Assembly (NCBI GenBank): GCA_964602455.1
Contig: CAZRRG010000043.1
Coordinates: 1-18,551 of the forward strand
Length of the DNA: 18,551 nt
DNA from: JBBDIP01 sp964602455
GTDB taxonomy: Bacteria; Bacillota; Sulfobacillia; Fermentithermobacillales; Fermentithermobacillaceae
Reading direction: 5' to 3'
Shown piece after piece: positions 12,805 through 18,551 of the stretch (position 1 is its first letter; each line of letters opens with the position of its first letter). The notes beneath the pieces were generated by a model. That model searched no databases and had not been told where the DNA came from. It saw only the letters and a list, made by a program, of their open reading frames with translations. Both the position numbers and the translations under genes were made by a program.

Positions 12805-14319
12805 GTGTCATTGCACGCCAGGCTCTTGGCCATGTTCGTAGTAATAATAGTGCTGGTTGCCGTGACCATGGGGATCTACAACTTCAGGCTGCTTGAGCTC
12901 TTCTTTAGGCAGTCCGCCGCGGAACAGCTGCAGACCAGACTTGGGCCCAGCGTCCAGGGCTGGTTTGAGCAGTTCGGCGCACCGGCAACCGTCATGGTCG
13001 CGCGACAAGTGGCCAACCTGGTGGCCGGGACGACTCAGTCCCGCATTCTTGTGACGGACACTACCGGCACTATCATTGTCGACACGGGAACCGACGGGCA
13101 ATCTCTGGTGGGCAAGGTAGTGCCGGATAGCCTCATTGGCCGGACGCTGCTGCAAGGAAGGATGCAGACATTCGACTACCCGACGGCGGGCACCGACGCC
13201 ATGGCGGTCTCCGTCCCCTGGGTCTCCCTGGGCCGGCTGGTCGGCGCGGTCCTCGTGGTAAGATCTGTGCGGACGACAGCCCGTCAGACGGCGCTCGAGG
13301 TCAGCAAGTACGTGTTCCGCGCCGCTCTCCTGGCATTTGCGGTCGCTTTGGGCGCCGCCTTCATCATGTCCACGTCCATAACCGGACCCCTCAAGAGAAT
13401 GGCGCAGGCTGCCCGCTCCATTTCCAAGGGAAACTTCTCCGAGAAGGTTGAGGTTCGTACCGAGGACGAACTCGGCCAGCTGGCCGACGCGATGAACTCG
13501 ATGTCGGGCGAGATCTCCGTGCTGGTCCAAAGCCTGACGCAGGAGAAGGAGAAACTGCAGGAGCTCATTGACGCCCGGACTACCATGATGTCGGATATCT
13601 CCCACGACCTGCGCACCCCGGTGACGTCGATCCGTGGATTCGTGGAGGCGCTGCGCGACGGCGTCATCACCGACGACGCGGAGAGGCAGCGGGCCCTGAA
13701 CATCATCCACGAGGAGTCGGAGCGCCTCTCCAGGATGGTGGACGACCTATTTTACCTGGCCCGCCTGGAAGCCGGAGAGGCTCCCATGACCATGAAAGAA
13801 GTAGATCTGGGCGCGGTTGTGAAGAGCACAGTCGATACCATCCTCCCCATCACAATGGAGAAGGAACTGGACGTGAAGCTGTCCATTGACGAAGAAGCGG
13901 AGTCAAAGGGCCTGCTCAAGGCCATGGGATCGGCGGACCGGCTCACCCGCGCCATCCTGAACCTGGTGGACAACGCCGTGAAGTACTCGCCGCACGGGGG
14001 CAAGGTCACGGTAACCGTAAAGAGGGAGACAGCGGATACCGTGTCTGGGGCGGCTCCGCCTGTCCTCGCGTCAGTCGCTCCTCCTCGCGCCGTGATCGCG
14101 ATTTCCGACCAGGGGCCGGGGATCTCGGAGGAGGACATCAAGCGGATCTTCGAGCGCTTCTACAGAGCGGACAAAGCCCGCTCCCGGACCAAGTCGGGAG
14201 CAGGCCTGGGACTATCTATCGCAAGGCTAATCGCCGAGCAGCACAACGGGGCGGTTTGGGCGGAGAGCGCAGTCGGCCAGGGCTCCACCTTCTACGTGGC
14301 GATCCCGCTGGTCAGCTAG
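12805..14319 (+). CDS. Membrane sensor histidine kinase with HAMP domain
   Basis: Partner of the OmpR-type regulator upstream; 504 residues. A first membrane helix lies at about 6-26 (RLLAMFVVIIVLVAVTMGIY) and a second at about 169-190, enclosing an extracytoplasmic sensor region of about 140 residues with SRILVTDTTGTIIVDT and AMAVSVPWVS segments resembling a single-Cache/PAS-like fold. HAMP follows (ITGPLKRMAQAARSISKGNFSEKVEV...DELGQLADAMNSM), then HisKA with His267 in MSDISHDLRTPVTSIRGF. The HATPase domain has NLVDNAVKYSPHGG, ISDQGPGIS, FERFYRADKARS and GAGLGLSIARLI. An insert near ETADTVSGAAPPVLASVAPP sits between N and G1 boxes. The start GTG 12805 follows AGGAGG with an 11-base spacing, somewhat long. 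Architecture is like ResE/PhoR/YycG-type kinases. The stop shares bases with the converging gene. Confidence 0.94.
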   Translation: MSLHARLLAMFVVIIVLVAVTMGIYNFRLLELFFRQSAAEQLQTRLGPSVQGWFEQFGAPATVMVARQVANLVAGTTQSRILVTDTTGTIIVDTGTDGQSLVGKVVPDSLIGRTLLQGRMQTFDYPTAGTDAMAVSVPWVSLGRLVGAVLVVRSVRTTARQTALEVSKYVFRAALLAFAVALGAAFIMSTSITGPLKRMAQAARSISKGNFSEKVEVRTEDELGQLADAMNSMSGEISVLVQSLTQEKEKLQELIDARTTMMSDISHDLRTPVTSIRGFVEALRDGVITDDAERQRALNIIHEESERLSRMVDDLFYLARLEAGEAPMTMKEVDLGAVVKSTVDTILPITMEKELDVKLSIDEEAESKGLLKAMGSADRLTRAILNLVDNAVKYSPHGGKVTVTVKRETADTVSGAAPPVLASVAPPRAVIAISDQGPGISEEDIKRIFERFYRADKARSRTKSGAGLGLSIARLIAEQHNGAVWAESAVGQGSTFYVAIPLVS

Positions 14320-15176
14320 ATCCCGGCGACAATCATCTCCTGCGGGACACGCAGTTCCTCCGAGGACATGTAGAGCCGCTCCATCTCAGCCTGATCGTCG
14401 GCCACGAGCGCCCGGGCTACGGCATCCAGCAGGTCATACTGGGCTGCCGTCATCGAAGCGTCCTCGACGTCCATGAGGCCCCAGACATCCCAAGGCAGCA
14501 TCTCGGCCTCCACGAGCGCGGCCAACTCCCTCACGAGGTTCCCCCGAATAAACCACAGTCCGTGCATATCGAAGATCCCGAACTTGTCGGGGTCTTCCTT
14601 GCCCTCCCTGCACATGAGCCAGGCCTCGGAAGCGTTCACGAACTTGCCGGCAGGCATATCCAGGGTGTCGAAGTCAATCTTCAGCTTCTCCCGCTGCAGG
14701 CCATCCAGCTGTGCGTCGACCGAAACCCAGCGCTGGCCGTTCCAGTACTCGCAGACCCAGTGGTCCTCGTAATGGTCGGGCACGAAGTACGCTCCGAACC
14801 CGCACCTGGCCCTTGCAGGCACTCCCTGGTGACGCAGCATCGATGCCAGCAAGGTCGAGTGGTCACGGCAATTCCCGAAGAACCTCTTTTCCAGGGGACG
14901 GGACACTGTGAGAGGCGATGGGTCGATCTCGATGACCTTCTCCAAGGTACGTGAGACCAACCTCGCCTGCACGTGCTTCTGTTGCTCTTCCGCCGGGGTG
15001 ACTCCGTATCGCTGAGCCCAGAAGATATGTAGGAAGACGTTCTGAACTACCTGCACCAGTCCCGCCACATCAGTGGGCAGCCCTTTGTACAGCGATTCCA
15101 CCGGGCCGGGATCTGTGACCTTGGTCTGCCTAACGTATCTTCGTACCGCTTCCGGCGCTGGGGCGCTGGCTTTCAT
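14316..15176 (-). CDS. Transglutaminase-like superfamily protein
   Basis: Cytoplasmic-looking protein of 286 residues with a transglutaminase/papain-like core. The catalytic triad is visible: Cys103 in RFFGNCRDHSTLLASMLRHQGVPARARCGF, His139 in DHYEDHWVCEYW and Asp154 in WVSVDAQLD. This HWVCEYWNGQRWVSVDAQ pattern matches bacterial members acting as proteases or amidases rather than cross-linking enzymes; the exact reaction is unknown. No signal peptide or membrane helix is evident. The start could be ATG 15176 or TTG 15185, both served by the GGAGAGGAG ribosome binding site; I give the ATG. The stop overlaps the kinase stop by four bases (CTAG), convergent. The C-terminal 100 residues (from about 180) are acidic and mostly helical, with no recognised domain. 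Confidence 0.88.
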   Translation of the reverse strand: MKASAPAPEAVRRYVRQTKVTDPGPVESLYKGLPTDVAGLVQVVQNVFLHIFWAQRYGVTPAEEQQKHVQARLVSRTLEKVIEIDPSPLTVSRPLEKRFFGNCRDHSTLLASMLRHQGVPARARCGFGAYFVPDHYEDHWVCEYWNGQRWVSVDAQLDGLQREKLKIDFDTLDMPAGKFVNASEAWLMCREGKEDPDKFGIFDMHGLWFIRGNLVRELAALVEAEMLPWDVWGLMDVEDASMTAAQYDLLDAVARALVADDQAEMERLYMSSEELRVPQEMIVAGI

Positions 15177-15242
15177 CTGTATCAAGACTCCTCTCCGGCG
15201 TGAGTCTGCTCATTTCCTTCGCTTGCAGCTACAATCAAGGGC

Positions 15243-15255
15243 TTGGCAGTGCCAA
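15243..15255. promoter_or_regulatory. Perfect palindrome, possible operator
   Basis: TTGGCA (15243-15248) and TGCCAA (15250-15255) are perfect 6-bp arms around G. It lies about 67 bases upstream of the transglutaminase-like gene, in the 210-base gap before the CBS-ACT gene's 3' end. Compact odd-length dyads of this kind are common as homodimeric repressor sites. No regulator for it is evident in the window. Confidence 0.4.
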
Positions 15256-15304
15256 ATACATCCAAACTGAATATGGGCCAAGCACAGCAGAATAAGGATC
15301 TCTC

Positions 15305-15374
15305 GGGAGCAGGCCCGAGGGCTCGTCGGGGGTCAAGTTTATCGAGAAGCGTCGGCAAGGGGTGGCCTGCTCCC
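15305..15374. repeat. 11-bp perfect inverted repeat enclosing 48 bases
   Basis: GGGAGCAGGCC (15305-15315) is exactly complementary to GGCCTGCTCCC (15364-15374). On the minus strand the structure follows the CBS-ACT stop by 12 bases. The loop contains further short complementarity, such as CGAGGGCTCG at 15316-15325 and CTCG/CGAG pairs. No T tract follows, so it is not a standard terminator. It could be a structured 3' untranslated region or a small RNA; no known RNA family was recognised. Confidence 0.55.
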
Positions 15375-15386
15375 TCCCTGCGTCTC

Positions 15387-16013
15387 CTACTCCCAGGTCT
15401 GGGATACGTGCACTACCTTGTACTTCTTCGAGAGCTTCTTAACCAACTCCTGAACGTCGCCCGTCCTCACCCGGAGGATGACAAGCCCGTTCTCGCTGCC
15501 CGGAGGGATGTTGGTCGACACGCTGGATATGTTGATACCCATCTTCGCGACTGTCCCCGCGATGTCGGCCATGACGCCGACATTGTCAGGAACATCGAGT
15601 GTGATCCGGGTCCCTTTGGCCCGGAGGCCCATGAGAGAGACCAGGGTGCGGAACACGTCGTTCTGGGTGACGATGGCGACCAGTTGGCCCTGGCTATCCA
15701 CTACCGGAAGGGCGTCAAGGTCGTGGAAAAACATGTGGGCGGCAGCGGCCTCGATTATCTCGTCTTCAGAGACCGTCTGCACGTTCTTGGACATGATGTC
15801 CTTTACCTTTGTAGTGTCCAGGTAAGAGGGATCCTTTGCCTTGGGCGAGTTGGTCACGACATCCCAGTCGGTGACCATGCCAAGCAGCTTGCCGTTGGAG
15901 CGAACAGGTATAGCCTCGAAGGTCTTATCTGACATGAGGCTTATGAGTTCACGCAGCGTGGCGTCGGGCTTAATCGACACCGGATTGCGAGTCATGATGT
16001 CCTTAACAAACAT
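15387..16013 (-). CDS. CBS-CBS-ACT domain protein (AcuB-like)
   Basis: Regulatory ligand-binding protein of 208 residues. Two CBS motifs come first: FVKDIMTRNPVSIKPDATLRELISLMSD...LLGMVTDWDVV (about 2-55) and VKDIMSKNVQTVSEDEIIEAAAAHMF...LVAIVTQNDVFRTL (about 70-125). Together they form a Bateman module that usually binds adenine nucleotides. An ACT domain follows (about 134-208), with ITLDVPDNVGVMADIAGTVAKMGINISSVST, typical of amino-acid-sensing modules. This CBS-ACT order is found in AcuB-like proteins of Bacillota, whose role is poorly defined. ATG 16013 follows GGAGGAAG by a few bases. That site is overlapped by one arm of a 6-bp hairpin, which could limit translation. The gene lies 53 bases after mnmA on the same strand. 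Confidence 0.93.
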   Translation of the reverse strand: MFVKDIMTRNPVSIKPDATLRELISLMSDKTFEAIPVRSNGKLLGMVTDWDVVTNSPKAKDPSYLDTTKVKDIMSKNVQTVSEDEIIEAAAAHMFFHDLDALPVVDSQGQLVAIVTQNDVFRTLVSLMGLRAKGTRITLDVPDNVGVMADIAGTVAKMGINISSVSTNIPPGSENGLVILRVRTGDVQELVKKLSKKYKVVHVSQTWE

Positions 16014-16023
16014 GTTTCTTCCT

Positions 16024-16048
16024 CCAGTCCAGAGACTGGTTTTCTTTT
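16024..16048 (+). terminator. Intrinsic-terminator-like hairpin read on the plus strand, upstream of the CBS-ACT gene
   Basis: CCAGTC (16024-16029) and GACTGG (16034-16039) form a perfect 6-bp stem with a 4-base loop, followed on the plus strand by TTTTCTTTT (16040-16048). This has the form of a Rho-independent terminator for transcription running antisense to the CBS-ACT gene. On the minus strand the same hairpin overlaps the GGAGG ribosome binding site of that gene. Which role applies, if either, is not shown. Confidence 0.5.
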
Positions 16049-16066
16049 ACCGAGCGGAAAACTCCT

Positions 16067-17275
16067 TCACGGGAGCCGAGACGCGATGACGCCTCCGCCG
16101 AAGACCTGCTCACCCTGGTAGAACACCGCGGCCTGGCCCGGAGTCACAGCGAACTGAGGACTCTGGAAGTCGATCCTTGCCGTTCCGCCGGTCGAATCTC
16201 CGACGCTTGCTGTTCCGCTGGGCGAATCTCCGACGTTTGCCACTTCGCCGGCCGAGTCTCCCCGATCTCTACTCATTATCGAGAGCGACTCCTTCCCCCT
16301 GTAGCGGACCATGCACGTCCCGGTAACGGGTTCATCCAATGAAGGGACGGCGATAAGGTTGAGCTCTTCGACGAAGCATCCTGAGGAATGCGCCTCTTGC
16401 TTCGTTCCCACCACAACCAAGTTATTGGCCACATCCAGATCCACAACGTAAAGGGGCTTCCCGCCGGCCAGGCCCAGCCCTCTCCTCTGCCCGACGGTGT
16501 AGAACGCTATGCCCAGGTGCCGTCCGACTACCTTGCCGGATGTATCTACGATGGCTCCCGGCCGGTTCTCGATCCCGCGGCTCTCAAGGAATTCCCGGTA
16601 ACTGCCGGGGATGAAGCATATCTCCTGGCTCTCAGGCTTCTCGGCCGTGACGAGCCCGGCCTCCGCCGCAATCCTCCGGACTTCCTTCTTCGTGAGGCCC
16701 CCCAAGGGGAACATCGCGTGGGACAGTTCATCCTGAGTAAGGGAGTAAAGGGCGTAGCTCTGGTCTTTGGAGGAGTCTACGCCGCGAAGCAGCAGAGCCC
16801 GGCCCGGCAAGGCGGCAGGGTCTTGGGCCTTGGCCAGGTCACAGTTGTCGGTCCACTCGCCCTCGACCATCTTGCCCGCCCGGGCGTAGTGGCCTGTGGC
16901 TACATATGACGCCCCGATCTCCCTGGCTCTCTGCAACAGGTACCCGAACTTCATAGCCTTGTTGCAGGCAAGGCAGGGATTGGGTGTGCGTCCCGCCGAG
17001 TAGGCGGCGGTAAAGGGCTCGACGACAGCCTGCTCAAACTCTTCCACGAGGTTCACGGTGTAGTGGGGAATGCCCATTTCGGAGCAGATCCGCCGGGCGT
17101 CTTCAGCCATCTCAAGAGTGCAGCAGGGCGCGCGGTTGGCCCCGTCTGGGACGGCGCCGTCCGGAAGAAGTTTCATGGTAAGTCCGACGAGGTCGAAACC
17201 CTTGCGCTTTAGCAGGAGGCAAGCCACGGAGCTGTCGACTCCTCCGGACATTGCGACGGCGACGCTGGCGCGCAT
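16067..17275 (-). CDS. mnmA: tRNA-specific 2-thiouridylase MnmA
   Basis: Catalyses sulfur transfer to U34 of tRNA-Lys, -Glu and -Gln, forming the 2-thio group of the wobble uridine, with ATP and a persulfide donor. The 402-residue product has the PP-loop SGGVDSS (10-16), NPCLACNKAMKFG with catalytic Cys101, ATGHYAR, the SKDQSYALYSL segment, and the second catalytic Cys220 in PESQEICFIP. The middle domain (about 240-300) has YTVGQRRGLGLAGG. ATG 17275 follows AAGGGAGG by about 9 bases, and an eight-residue extension to 17299 is less likely. The C-terminal beta-barrel, normally short between RYR and the PQxAVTPGQ motif, here contains three 10-residue repeats (about residues 338-367), so the protein is longer than usual (typically 350-370). 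Active-site residues are intact, so function is likely kept. Confidence 0.97.
   Translation of the reverse strand: MRASVAVAMSGGVDSSVACLLLKRKGFDLVGLTMKLLPDGAVPDGANRAPCCTLEMAEDARRICSEMGIPHYTVNLVEEFEQAVVEPFTAAYSAGRTPNPCLACNKAMKFGYLLQRAREIGASYVATGHYARAGKMVEGEWTDNCDLAKAQDPAALPGRALLLRGVDSSKDQSYALYSLTQDELSHAMFPLGGLTKKEVRRIAAEAGLVTAEKPESQEICFIPGSYREFLESRGIENRPGAIVDTSGKVVGRHLGIAFYTVGQRRGLGLAGGKPLYVVDLDVANNLVVVGTKQEAHSSGCFVEELNLIAVPSLDEPVTGTCMVRYRGKESLSIMSRDRGDSAGEVANVGDSPSGTASVGDSTGGTARIDFQSPQFAVTPGQAAVFYQGEQVFGGGVIASRLP
16176..16265. repeat. Three 30-bp tandem repeats inside mnmA
   Basis: Units at 16176-16205, 16206-16235 and 16236-16265 keep the reading frame and each encode a ten-residue unit near V-G-D-S-x-x-G-T-A-x. 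The first two are 27 of 30 identical; the third is more diverged (R-G-D-S-A-G-E-V-A-N). They fall in the connecting loop of the MnmA C-terminal domain. A slippage-generated, in-frame expansion is the simplest reading. Confidence 0.85.
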
Positions 17276-17297
17276 GGTTCTGGCCTCCCTTTGACAC

Positions 17298-17327
17298 ATG
17301 GTAGGTATGTCCCGGCTGCGGTGTCAA
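17298..17327 (-). promoter_or_regulatory. Candidate mnmA promoter
   Basis: On the minus strand TTGACA (17327-17322) is a perfect -35, and TACCAT (17303-17298) after an 18-base spacer is a moderate -10. Transcription would start near 17291, leaving about 16 bases ahead of the mnmA ATG, just at the ribosome binding site. The -35 base block is one arm of an inverted repeat, TTGACAC (17291-17297) with GTGTCAA (17321-17327), so it may also be an operator. Confidence 0.35.
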
Positions 17328-17391
17328 CTTGTGGGTCGGGTTTGGCGATAACCAAACTGGATGGAAGGCGAAGCCGGGAGGTCGTGCGTCG

Positions 17392-18551
17392 ATGGACAGC
17401 GGGTTGAGGGTATCCATTCTGGGCGGCGGGTCCGCCCAAACCCCCGGGTTGATCGAGGGGTTTATCAGGCAGAAGAGCAAGATCCCTCTGGAGCGCCTGG
17501 TCCTAATGGACATCGACGGAGCGAAACTGCAGAGCGTGGGCGGTCTTGTAAGAGCCATGGTCGACGCCGCGATGCCCGGCACCGAGGTTGTCCTGACGGA
17601 GGACAGGAGGGAAGCCCTCAGCAACGCTGACTTCATAGTGTGCCAGATAAGGGTCGGCGGGCTGGCGGCATGCCACCTGGACGAGTCCATCGCCGCCGGC
17701 ATGGGTCTCGTCGGAGAGGAGACGACCGGCCCGGGCGGGTTCTCCATGGCCCTGCGGACAATACCGGTCATGGTCGAGATCGCCAAGGAGATCGAGACTG
17801 TGAACCCCTCGGCATGGCTCATCAACTACACCAATCCGACAGGACTGGTTGCCGAAGCCGTGAGGCGCACCTCGTCAGTAAAGCACGTGGCTATCTGCGA
17901 CGAGCCCATGATCATGCAGGAAGCGCTGGCGGCTCTGGTCGGCACGACACCGGGAAGGCTCTTCATGGATTACTTCGGCCTCAATCACCTGGGTTTCGCC
18001 CGCAAAGTACTCTACCGCGGCACAGACATCCTTCCCGCCCTCCGCCAGAAACTGCAGATGATGGCCCCGGAACGAGTCCTGGCGGTGTTTGGCGACGAAG
18101 TCATGAAGGACCCGAAGGCGCAGCAGGAACTGGCCAACACGCTGCGCATATTCGGAGAGACCGGCATACTCCCGTCGCCGTATCTCCAGTACTACTACTT
18201 CACCAGAGAGATCATCGAGCACCAGCGCGAGAGCGGCAGGACCCACGCCGAGTACGCCATGGAGATCGAGAAGAATCTTCTTGCCGAGTACAACCGCGTG
18301 ACATCCGGCAAGAAGAAACTGGAGAAGTCCCGTCGAGGCAAGTGGCAAGCCGACATGATGGTAGGCCTGCTTGGCGCCATCGCCAATGACTCCAGGGAGA
18401 TCTACATTGTCAACGTCCCCAACCGCGGAGCCCTACCGGAACTGCCCGACAACAAGATTGTCGAAGTGCCTGCGGTTGTGGATGCCGCGGGTCCGCGACC
18501 CCTGGCCATGGGGACAATGCCTGTGACTGTAAGGGGTCTCATTCACTCGGT
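17392..18551 (+). CDS. Family 4 glycoside hydrolase (6-phospho-glycosidase-like), 3' end beyond window
   Basis: NAD- and metal-dependent glycosidase, 386 codons present of about 430. GH4 enzymes cleave phosphorylated or free alpha- or beta-glycosides by an oxidation-elimination route. Seen here: the dinucleotide-binding start VSILGGGSAQTPGL (7-20), a ribose-binding LMDID (38-42), an INYTNPTGL motif (144-152), the metal-ligand Cys169 in AICDEP and His199 in FGLNHLGF. The RxGG (IRVGGL) and GEETTGPGG segments are also typical. ATG 17392 follows GGGAGG by about 9 bases and is divergent from mnmA. Closest in look to 6-phospho-beta-glucosidases, but ICDEP rather than the more common CNVP leaves substrate open. 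No sugar phosphotransferase gene is visible in the window. Confidence 0.92.
   Translation, partial: MDSGLRVSILGGGSAQTPGLIEGFIRQKSKIPLERLVLMDIDGAKLQSVGGLVRAMVDAAMPGTEVVLTEDRREALSNADFIVCQIRVGGLAACHLDESIAAGMGLVGEETTGPGGFSMALRTIPVMVEIAKEIETVNPSAWLINYTNPTGLVAEAVRRTSSVKHVAICDEPMIMQEALAALVGTTPGRLFMDYFGLNHLGFARKVLYRGTDILPALRQKLQMMAPERVLAVFGDEVMKDPKAQQELANTLRIFGETGILPSPYLQYYYFTREIIEHQRESGRTHAEYAMEIEKNLLAEYNRVTSGKKKLEKSRRGKWQADMMVGLLGAIANDSREIYIVNVPNRGALPELPDNKIVEVPAVVDAAGPRPLAMGTMPVTVRGLIHS

Noticed and set aside
12808..13710. Long 300-residue open frame antisense to the HAMP kinase
   Set aside because: Product is rich in His, Gly and Arg with no domain signature, and it mirrors GC-rich coding DNA of a clearly real kinase gene.
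14256..14954. 232-residue plus-strand frame over the transglutaminase-like gene
   Set aside because: It is antisense to a protein with a full Cys-His-Asp triad, and shows no ribosome binding site or domain.
15243..15932. 229-residue plus-strand frame over the CBS-ACT gene
   Set aside because: The opposite strand encodes a textbook CBS-CBS-ACT protein, and the terminator-like hairpin lies outside this frame.
17640..18389. 249-residue plus-strand frame within the GH4 gene in another frame
   Set aside because: Arg- and Gly-rich shadow product; the GH4 frame has NAD, NPTG and metal-ligand motifs.

Overview
The window looks like a metagenome-derived scaffold from a moderately high-GC member of the Bacillota (Firmicutes). 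It contains a 10-base run of N. The assignment rests on strong AGGAGG-type ribosome binding sites with frequent GTG and TTG starts, short intergenic spaces, several lipoproteins, and a lipoprotein family I associate with Bacillota. The class cannot be fixed from the sequence. No rRNA, tRNA, CRISPR array, transposase or recombinase was seen. No stretch over 300 bases lacks a gene; the longest gaps (about 170-200 bases) hold only short inverted repeats and weak promoter-like motifs.

Left block (1 to about 4,980). A minus-strand peptide/nickel-type ABC importer runs substrate-binding lipoprotein, then a DppB-like permease, then a DppC-like permease that leaves the window. A LysR regulator reads divergently, with a near-perfect 19-bp palindrome ahead of it. 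Next comes a small lipoprotein of an uncharacterised family. In sampled lines this block is lower in GC (about 48-63%) than the rest (about 53-70%). The lipoprotein gene is bracketed by a 24-bp direct repeat (22 of 24 identical). One copy is the very 3' end of rlmH, the site where SCC elements integrate in staphylococci. This is the strongest hint of a mobile or accessory segment here.

Middle block (about 4,990 to 14,320). rlmH is followed upstream by a possible small membrane protein and a histidine kinase with an N-terminal MEDS (DcmR-type) sensory domain, all on the minus strand. Divergent from these is a NarL/LuxR-type two-component pair (response regulator, then a four-helix HisKA_3 kinase). 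A two-gene ABC-2 exporter (ATPase, permease) follows, so the pair probably controls it. An extended -10 promoter then starts an operon of a GNAT acetyltransferase, an OmpR-type regulator and its HAMP-containing kinase, with a gene overlap suggesting translational coupling.

Right block (14,316 to the end). A transglutaminase-like protein converges on the kinase with shared stop bases. Then come a CBS-CBS-ACT protein and mnmA (tRNA 2-thiouridylase) on the minus strand. mnmA carries a triplicated 30-bp in-frame repeat in its C-terminal domain. A divergent family 4 glycosidase gene is cut by the window end.

No complete, clearly new biological system can be demonstrated. The points most worth following are the rlmH-associated repeat, the repeat-expanded MnmA, the MEDS-domain kinase beside a second two-component system, and several structured non-coding elements.
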